A stretch of 64,000 nt of DNA from Bacteroidetes bacterium GWA2_32_17 (lineage in GTDB: Bacteria > Bacteroidota > Bacteroidia > Bacteroidales > GWA2-32-17). The notes below the pieces were generated by a model. The model had not been told where the DNA came from. It saw only the letters and a program-made list of their open reading frames with translations, and ran no database searches. Below are positions 57,634-64,000 of the stretch, piece after piece; positions within the stretch are counted from its first letter, which is position 1; the number at the start of each line of letters is the position of its first letter. Location of the stretch: positions 1 to 64,000 of the forward strand of contig MENF01000100.1 in NCBI GenBank assembly GCA_001769035.1, read 5' to 3'. The translations under genes and the position numbers were made by a program.

Positions 57634-58427
57634 AATATTTTCAATTTTTTCTTGATTTCAGTTTTTCTTCTTAGGGCAATTTCGTGTATTGAACCATTTT
57701 CCATATAAATATTATTATTTTGCATTTTACTTATAAAATTCATATTTACGATTTTTGATTTATGAATTTTCATAAAGCAATCGTATTGCAAAAGAATTTT
57801 TTCGATTTTAGATAAGGATTTTGTTATAAGTTTTTTTGACCCATTTTTAAAATACAAACTAGTATAATTTTTATCTGCCTCGCAATAAATAATTTCAAAG
57901 ACATAACAAAAAAAAGTAGCATTTTTTTCGCTAATTCCTATTTTAGGTCCCGAATTAAATAAATTTTCAATTTTATTAATTTTTGAATCTAAATATTCCA
58001 TTTTATAATATTGGAGTGATTTTTCAAGAGATTTGTTAAATTCTTGAATTTTATATAAAGCATCAGAATGGTCTAAAAAGTAATTATTTTCAAAACTCAC
58101 TACTAAAAATGAAAAAATCCCCGAACTATGTTTTTCAACTGATACTACATTTGGATTTCTCGAATATTTGCATTGTTTACAATAATTTATCTTATTTTTA
58201 AATTCATCATTAACATCTCCTACCAAACTAATATTTGTAATTTCTTGTTCGCTTCTTGTTTTACATTGTTTTGAATATATTTTTATTTGTTTTTTATTAT
58301 TTAAGTCTATTAAATATGCACAAAGACATTCAACATCTTGATTTGCACAAAATTTACTAATATTACTATTTGTTATTGTAGGAATATATGGTTTAATCCA
58401 ACTACTAATTTTGATAATATCATTCAT
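57630..58427 (-). CDS. LytTR DNA-binding regulator with Cys-rich N-terminal sensor-like domain
   Basis: C-terminal IIYCEADKNYTSLYFKNGSKKLITKSLSKIEKIL...FMKIHKSKIVNMNFISKM LytTR; N-terminal Cys-containing region with CKQC. Confidence 0.8.
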   Translation of the reverse strand: MNDIIKISSWIKPYIPTITNSNISKFCANQDVECLCAYLIDLNNKKQIKIYSKQCKTRSEQEITNISLVGDVNDEFKNKINYCKQCKYSRNPNVVSVEKHSSGIFSFLVVSFENNYFLDHSDALYKIQEFNKSLEKSLQYYKMEYLDSKINKIENLFNSGPKIGISEKNATFFCYVFEIIYCEADKNYTSLYFKNGSKKLITKSLSKIEKILLQYDCFMKIHKSKIVNMNFISKMQNNNIYMENGSIHEIALRRKTEIKKKLKIL

Positions 58428-58464
58428 CTTATAAAATATTATTATTAAGAAAATAGTCTATCTT

Positions 58465-58800
58465 TTATATTATGTACTTATTTTTTAAATTCCCATCTGA
58501 TGTTACAGTACAAAGCCACTTTGGGTAATCATCTGATTTTCCTTTATTATTTTCCCATTGTAAGGGCTGTAAATTTGACAACTCATCGTTTTTTTCTATG
58601 CTTTTAGGTTTTATATGGTCTATTTCCCACCCCATTGATAATGGATTTGCATTACCATGCATACTTTTTTTAATCCATGCTCCGCAATGGTCTTTTCTGT
58701 ACACATTTGAATCATAGCCCGGAACTACTGTTGCTTTTTGCCAAACAAGATCAATAATTGATTGATTAAACGATTCGTTTAAAACATTTTGATTTCTCAT
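58465..58800 (-). CDS. HNH endonuclease domain protein
   Basis: DHCGAWIKKSMHGN...MGWEIDHIKPKSIEKNDELSNLQPLQWENNKGKSD. Confidence 0.85.
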   Translation of the reverse strand: MRNQNVLNESFNQSIIDLVWQKATVVPGYDSNVYRKDHCGAWIKKSMHGNANPLSMGWEIDHIKPKSIEKNDELSNLQPLQWENNKGKSDDYPKWLCTVTSDGNLKNKYII

Positions 58801-58924
58801 AATACGATAATTTAGAATTTGATACCCTAAAGAGTACGAAAATCAAAAACCTAACCACTAAAAAATAGGAAATTTTTTAAGAAAAGACTTAATGCGTTGA
58901 TAATGTGTAAGAAAAAATGAAAAA

Positions 58925-59668
58925 TTATTTCATCTTTTCTATAATTTCAGAAGCGCTTTTTTTATAAAATGAATCGTTCTTGAGAAGTTTTTTGAATTGT
59001 TGAATTGCCAGGTTGGTTTGGTTTGTTTTAAGGTAACATAAACCTAAATACCAAATAACATCATCATGAAAAGCATTTCGCTTGTCAGAGCTTGCATTTT
59101 CGAAATGCCTGATTGCTTCGTCAAATTTATGTAATTCCATGTACGAGAGTCCTGTAAAATATTCTTTGGGAACAAGAAAATACGATGTGTCAGGAATTTT
59201 TTTTAACAATTCTAATGCTTCATAGTATTTTTTATAGTCATAAGCTCTTAGTGCCTGAGTGTATATATCTTTAGGGGTTTCTTCAGCTCCTCTTGTTATT
59301 GTTCCGGCATCATATGGCTTGAAATAGACTGCATAAAGTTCATCATTGGTATATGATTTATTGAAAATGCAAATGGTAGAAATCACTGCTACAATTAAAA
59401 TCGCACAAGCTGCATAAAGAAATACCAGTTTTCTTCTTTTTGCAATTTGTTTTTCTTGCTTAAACTCTTTGGTAATTTCACTTATCTGATTTCGTAATTC
59501 ATAAACATCCCGATTGGAAAAAGCAGCCCTGATTTCTTTTTGCAGAAAACAGTCCTGCGCCAATTTTTTATCGGTTTTAAGCTGCAATTCAAAATTAATT
59601 AAATCATCGCCTTGCAATTCTCCGTCAAGGTATCTTTCAATTAATATGGTATGGTCTTCTTTATTCAT
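58925..59668 (-). CDS. Anti-sigma-like membrane protein with TPR region
   Basis: ERYLDGELQGDDLINFELQLKTDKKLAQDCFLQ; single TM; TPR-like ALELLKKIPDTSYFLVPKEYFTGLSYMELHKFDEAIRHFENAS. Confidence 0.75.
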   Translation of the reverse strand: MNKEDHTILIERYLDGELQGDDLINFELQLKTDKKLAQDCFLQKEIRAAFSNRDVYELRNQISEITKEFKQEKQIAKRRKLVFLYAACAILIVAVISTICIFNKSYTNDELYAVYFKPYDAGTITRGAEETPKDIYTQALRAYDYKKYYEALELLKKIPDTSYFLVPKEYFTGLSYMELHKFDEAIRHFENASSDKRNAFHDDVIWYLGLCYLKTNQTNLAIQQFKKLLKNDSFYKKSASEIIEKMK

Positions 59669-60233
59669 TTGTAATGCTATTATAAGATGGATGATTCATT
59701 AATAATTCTCTTAAATATTTCAGACACCTGGATTTTTTATTCATTGCAATCTGATTGTTTCTAAACTCCATCCGGTAAGCAATTTCATTCATCCCTTTTT
59801 CCTGTAAATAATACATATCTAAAACTTCCTGACAATCAACTTTAAGCTGGTCGTATTTACTCCACATAAGTTTGTGTAACTGGTCTATATTATATTCATG
59901 CAAGAGGTTCGTTTCTTCATATTCTTCTGTAAAAAAATCTATAAAAATCCGTTTATTCTTCATTTTTACCGCATAAATCCAATTATTTTTGCAAATGCTC
60001 ATGAAATAACCATTGAATGAACCCGATAAAACAAAATCCTGCTTCTTAATTTCTGTGTACGCTTTTAGAATGGTTTCCTGAAAAACATCTTCGGCCTCAT
60101 TAACACTTCCAGAGTTATGTGTAACATAATTAATTACTTTTACCCAATATTCAGAGTATAGAAATCTTAATACAAGACTATCTCTTGCTTTAATTCCTTC
60201 TATTATCTGTTTATCTGAAAAGGGTAGTTTCAT
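59661..60233 (-). CDS. RNA polymerase ECF-like sigma factor
   Basis: SGSVNEAEDVFQETILKAYTEIKKQDFVLSGSFNGYFMSICKNNWIYAVKMKNKR; VLDMYYLQEKGMNEIAYRME. Likely internal start MKLPFSDK at 60233. Confidence 0.82.
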   Translation of the reverse strand: MKLPFSDKQIIEGIKARDSLVLRFLYSEYWVKVINYVTHNSGSVNEAEDVFQETILKAYTEIKKQDFVLSGSFNGYFMSICKNNWIYAVKMKNKRIFIDFFTEEYEETNLLHEYNIDQLHKLMWSKYDQLKVDCQEVLDMYYLQEKGMNEIAYRMEFRNNQIAMNKKSRCLKYLRELLMNHPSYNSITNE

Positions 60234-60597
60234 TATACAGAGTATATTTTGGGTAAAGGTAACCAAGAGTTATTATGAAAAAGTATAACAATGTAAATTA
60301 TTGTAATTATTATGCAATTATTGGTAAAATTAGGATTTAATTTTGTAAAATAATCTTTAAAAAATTGCAGGTCTTTATTTTTCAGAGTAATATTTATTGT
60401 AATAAATAATCCTTTTATATACTATTGAATTAGAATGATTAAAGACTTGTTTATATGTTATAGATTAGTAAAAAAACTTTTTTTTGTTTTTATAAATGTT
60501 TAAAAATATCATTTTTTTGTTGATTTTTTTAAATTTGCAAATTGTCTGATTTTATTGATGGTTTAGGGGTTAAAAAAATTTAAAAAAATATAAATTA

Positions 60598-61267
60598 TGA
60601 ATTTCGGCAGCAATCTCGCTCAGGTTAGAAAAGAAAAAAATATTACGCAACAAGCGTTAAGTGAGCTTACAGGTTTTGATAAAAGGATGATTTCACGGTG
60701 GGAAGGCGGTAAGACTAAGCCAAACATTGAAGCAGCAACAACGCTTGCCAAAGCTTTGGATGTTTCGTTGGATGTTTTAACGGGTTTAAATCAAACCGCA
60801 AGCCCTGAAATTGATAAACTAACGGCTCTCGCTAAAAAACTTAACCCACATTGCAACTTATTATTCGTAACTATTTAATAGTGAACCGATTTAATTTTCG
60901 GGATTTCTGCAGGGGGGACTACGGATTTTTTATTACTTTTATATTTCTTACATACTTTCGAGTGTTATTCAGTAAAAATATTTTATAATTATCAGATATT
61001 ATTTTCATATAGCAAAAATAGAAGATAAAAACCAATCTTTAAAGAGACAGGGGGGAACACATTTCAAATATGCTTTTTTCATAAAACGCAACATGTTGAA
61101 TATTAGCCGAATACAATTTTATCTTTTTGTAAATGTTAATAAATTGATGAGTTATTAACAAATATTTCTTGTTTTTGATAGTTTTTTCTGCAATGTGGGT
61201 TAATACGGGCGATTTAAAAGCGGTTTTACATATTACTGAAGGACTGGCGGGGAAAGTGGTAAAGTAA
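60598..61267 (+). pseudogene. XRE-family regulator gene interrupted by a 355-bp TTAA-flanked element
   Basis: HTH RKEKNITQQALSELTGFDKRMISRWEGGKTKPNIEAATTLAKALDVSLDVL; the current ORF ends inside the element (PHCNLLFVTI*). Joining 60844 to 61204 gives ...LAKKLN-TGDLKAVLHITEGLAGKVVK*. Confidence 0.85.
60845..61199. mobile_element. MITE-like element with TIR CCCACATTGCA and TTAA target duplication
   Basis: TTAA(60841-60844)-CCCACATTGCA ... TGCAATGTGGG-TTAA(61200-61203); no transposase ORF; right half repeated at 45643-45799. Confidence 0.87.
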
Positions 61268-61272
61268 TAAAA

Positions 61273-61296
61273 GCCAAGCGGGGGACTTGGCTTTTT
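61273..61296 (+). terminator. Rho-independent terminator of the interrupted XRE gene
   Basis: GCCAAGcgggggaCTTGGCTTTTT six bases after the restored stop codon. Confidence 0.88.
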
Positions 61297-61323
61297 AATG
61301 TTATTTGTTATAAAATTAAACCT

Positions 61324-61917
61324 TTATTTTGTTTTACCTCCGGTAGTGCCAGTACGTGATTTGTTAACGTGTATAACTATGGTATCTTTATACTTGTCAA
61401 GCGATAACAATAAACTGTCTATTTTCTTATTCCAGTTTTCTTGCATTTCTTTTTCAATTGAGTGACCTGTTTCTAAATCATATTTATCTTGCACAACATT
61501 TAATTTATTAAACCAATTTTTTAAAGTTTTATCCATAAGTTCCCAACCATAAACATTGTTACTCGCATTCAGTTCACTTAATTCCTTTCGAAAATATCTT
61601 GCATAAACCTCTGATAAGTCAAAATGTCTTTGCTCATGATTCAACAATAATTCATTACCTTCTTTATTTTTCGTCCAAGATTTATTTTTAACAAAAATAT
61701 TTTTTGCTGAATAAACAATATTACTATCGGTATAATTTAAAATTTTGTAATAAAACCTATATCTAATTTTTGCTTGTTCATCACTATAACCTTCTTGTTT
61801 ACCTTGAAAATCTTCCCATTTTAGCTTATAGTTTTCTGACCAAACAATTTCTAACGGCTCTTTATTATCAAGCTGAAAGAAGTAAGTAAACAAAATAAGT
61901 AAAATAACAATACGCAT
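61324..61917 (-). CDS. DUF922-like secreted protein (putative Zn-protease fold)
   Basis: IVWSENYKLKWEDFQGKQEGYSDEQAKIRYRF; LLLNHEQRHFDLSEVYARYFRKEL. Confidence 0.65.
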   Translation of the reverse strand: MRIVILLILFTYFFQLDNKEPLEIVWSENYKLKWEDFQGKQEGYSDEQAKIRYRFYYKILNYTDSNIVYSAKNIFVKNKSWTKNKEGNELLLNHEQRHFDLSEVYARYFRKELSELNASNNVYGWELMDKTLKNWFNKLNVVQDKYDLETGHSIEKEMQENWNKKIDSLLLSLDKYKDTIVIHVNKSRTGTTGGKTK

Positions 61918-61933
61918 AGTTTAAATTTCTTTC

Positions 61934-62872
61934 TTATTCCTTCTTTTTATCTGATTCAATATTTTCAGATTGTGCTTTTGTATTGAGTGGTCCTTTCATT
62001 GTGTATCCTCCGCCATCATCTCTCTGACCCTCAACTCTTATACCGGGAACTATTTTTACATCTGGGTATTTTTTCTGAACATCTCCAATTACATTCTTTA
62101 ACAGACCAAGTTCTCTTTCATTTGGTGCTATTACCCCAATATATTGTAAATCTTTTAAATCGCCACCCTCTTTTTTGTAAATACTTATTTCATTTTCTAT
62201 ATGTTTTACCAACTCATTACCAGCATAGTTTTCTCCTATGTTTCCTATTTGTTCTTCGCCAGTTTTTGAACTGTTAAAGTTCCCGAATAATTCTTGTTTT
62301 CTTCCAGATTTTTCTTCTTCTATAATTGATGCTGGTTTTACAGGAATTACTTGTTTATAATAAGACCCTTGATATCCGTCTTTACCACCCGGGCTCATAC
62401 CTGCTACATCTTCATGTCCCGGTGCTTTATATGGAGTGTACACATACATGTTATGTGGATCATTTTTGCCTCTTTGGAATTCGTTTTTAGTGATAAAGAT
62501 TTTTGGTGTACCCAAGTTTTCAACCCAAACATTATTATTGTTATATCCTTCCAAACCGTCTAAATCTATATTTAAAATAGGATTAAGGCTTCCATATTGG
62601 TAAGTAGATAATTCAGGATATTGTTTTGCAATAGGGTCAACCGAAATAAATCTACAAGTTCTTGTATCGAACATTCTTTTACCGTAATTTTGGAATGTTC
62701 CGGTTGAGCCAAATACTTCGTTATCGTTTTCTTTTCCATTGAACCCATGGGTGTACGCATTAGGAAAAAAAATTGAAGTGCTTTCTTGTTTTTGTAAGGG
62801 CTTTATAAAAAATACAGGCTCATTTTTTAATGTGCTTCCCTGCTCATAATATGATAATTTTAAACAGCCCAT
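61934..62872 (-). CDS. RHS repeat-associated core domain C-terminal fragment with variable tail
   Basis: YTHGFNGKENDNEVFGSTGTFQNYGKRMFDTRTCRFISVDPIAKQYPELSTYQYGSLNPILNIDLDG is the RHS core signature; the tail is unrelated. Confidence 0.88.
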   Translation of the reverse strand: MGCLKLSYYEQGSTLKNEPVFFIKPLQKQESTSIFFPNAYTHGFNGKENDNEVFGSTGTFQNYGKRMFDTRTCRFISVDPIAKQYPELSTYQYGSLNPILNIDLDGLEGYNNNNVWVENLGTPKIFITKNEFQRGKNDPHNMYVYTPYKAPGHEDVAGMSPGGKDGYQGSYYKQVIPVKPASIIEEEKSGRKQELFGNFNSSKTGEEQIGNIGENYAGNELVKHIENEISIYKKEGGDLKDLQYIGVIAPNERELGLLKNVIGDVQKKYPDVKIVPGIRVEGQRDDGGGYTMKGPLNTKAQSENIESDKKKE

Positions 62873-64000
62873 GTTTTTGTTTAACGTTGTGCAAGTTAAT
62901 AATATTTTTTCTTTTCAAATGAAAAAAATATTTTTGACATTGTTATAATTTAAAGTTGACATCAGGGAATATGTAAAATATTCAGATTTTAATATACTTG
63001 TACCTTGTCTATAACATGCTCCAAGTTGTAAAGTTACTTTACATAAAATAAATTATATTTTTAGTTTACTTATTTATAATACATTAAACGCTTTTTTAAA
63101 GCCCTTTTAATAGATTATCAGGTCTTTAGCAATATACTACTATTCAGTAGCTTAAATATGTTTTTAACATATCTTAACGTTTCAGGATTTCATTTATTTT
63201 CTTTTGTAAAAAAACACTGCTTTTTGTAACTAAATGTAATTTAATATATTAAAATGTTTTTTTAGATGTTTTTAATTAAGTATCAGCTACTTGCTTGTAA
63301 CCATTATTACAGCTGCTTTTCAAGAGTTTTTTATTTTTCCTAATTCATTAATAAGTAGTTATGTGGTAATTCAGTCGTAGCAAGACTTATAAGGTATAAT
63401 TTGTCTAAATGTTAAAAAATGTTTTTTCGTCTTTTGGCTTAAAAATAGCTTATTTTAATGTCTTTAATTGATTATTAATAAATTAAAAATAAATTAAAAA
63501 TCAAAAAAAATGAATGATATTTACATGCAAATAGCTTGTGTGCTGACAAGTGGCTTGAGTGTATCATCCATTTTTTTTGATTATCCAACCGAACTACTAA
63601 CCTCTTTAAAGCTGTGCTGTCATTTGAGGGCGGAAGGCTTGCAGATATTTTGTTTAAATTTTTAAAAAATAATTCATATTGTTAATTTCATTTTTTGGGG
63701 TGGTGGTCGGGGTTTGTCGGTGGATTAGACAACTCAGCAAGTGCAATAAAAAAACAAATTGGTTTGATTCGTGTGTCAGCTTGGTTTTTTATTGCTCTTG
63801 CTACCGCTTTAATGGCGGCAAACAGCTTTTTGATTTTTGGCTTTTACCTTTAAAAACCCGTGGTGAGCTTGTCGAACCATAAACTATTCAAAAGACAAAA
63901 ATAAAAGGGCTGTTTGTCAGCGGTGGCGTGGGTTTGGCGTGTGGCTACTTAACATAATTTGGTTATGGGACTGCCGGATAAAATTCATTTATACCGCTTA

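Noticed and set aside
63679-63882. 67-aa ORF ending KTRGELVEP
   Set aside because: Translation of a dispersed non-coding repeat (gtggtgagcttgtcgaacc), not a credible protein.

Overview
AT-rich window, probably from a Bacteroidetes genome: T9SS type A sorting domain, TAnnTTTG promoter boxes, class III cyclase and SpoIIE proteins carrying two-component-regulator propellers. Most genes are assigned from the supplied translations by family recognition; no database was searched. Main blocks: (1) C69 dipeptidase, T9SS propeller cargo, UspA, and a propeller/Y_Y_Y/cyclase/HD sensor (0.2-11.2 kb); (2) a dense cluster of non-coding mobile-element-like palindromes (11.18-12.13 kb) ahead of ssb; (3) rsmG, an ECF sigma factor and a GT2; (4) a cell-surface locus at 15.8-32.4 kb (MBOAT O-acyltransferase, two AlgX/AlgJ-like proteins, two CotH-kinase proteins, lipoproteins, a large polytopic membrane protein, glycosyltransferases, a methyltransferase), in which four proteins share an unrecognised ~40-aa helical module; (5) efp, lpxD and three consecutive SpoIIE-type phosphatases; (6) a hicAB-like TA pair bracketed by 60-bp direct repeats; (7) DUF177-rpmF-plsX-fabH; (8) a compact, complete-looking T2SS/T4P-like machine (45.9-57.6 kb) with LytTR regulator, HNH protein and sigma/anti-sigma pair; (9) an XRE regulator gene split by a 355-bp TTAA-flanked MITE-like element, where in-silico precise excision restores the reading frame; (10) an RHS-core C-terminal cassette followed by a DUF922-like gene. 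Strongest novelty candidates: the shared helical module, the TTAA element disrupting the XRE gene, a second MITE family with 6-bp TANNTA target duplications, an 83-bp perfectly paired DNA cloverleaf, and the T2SS/T4P-like locus. No tRNA, rRNA or CRISPR was recognised.
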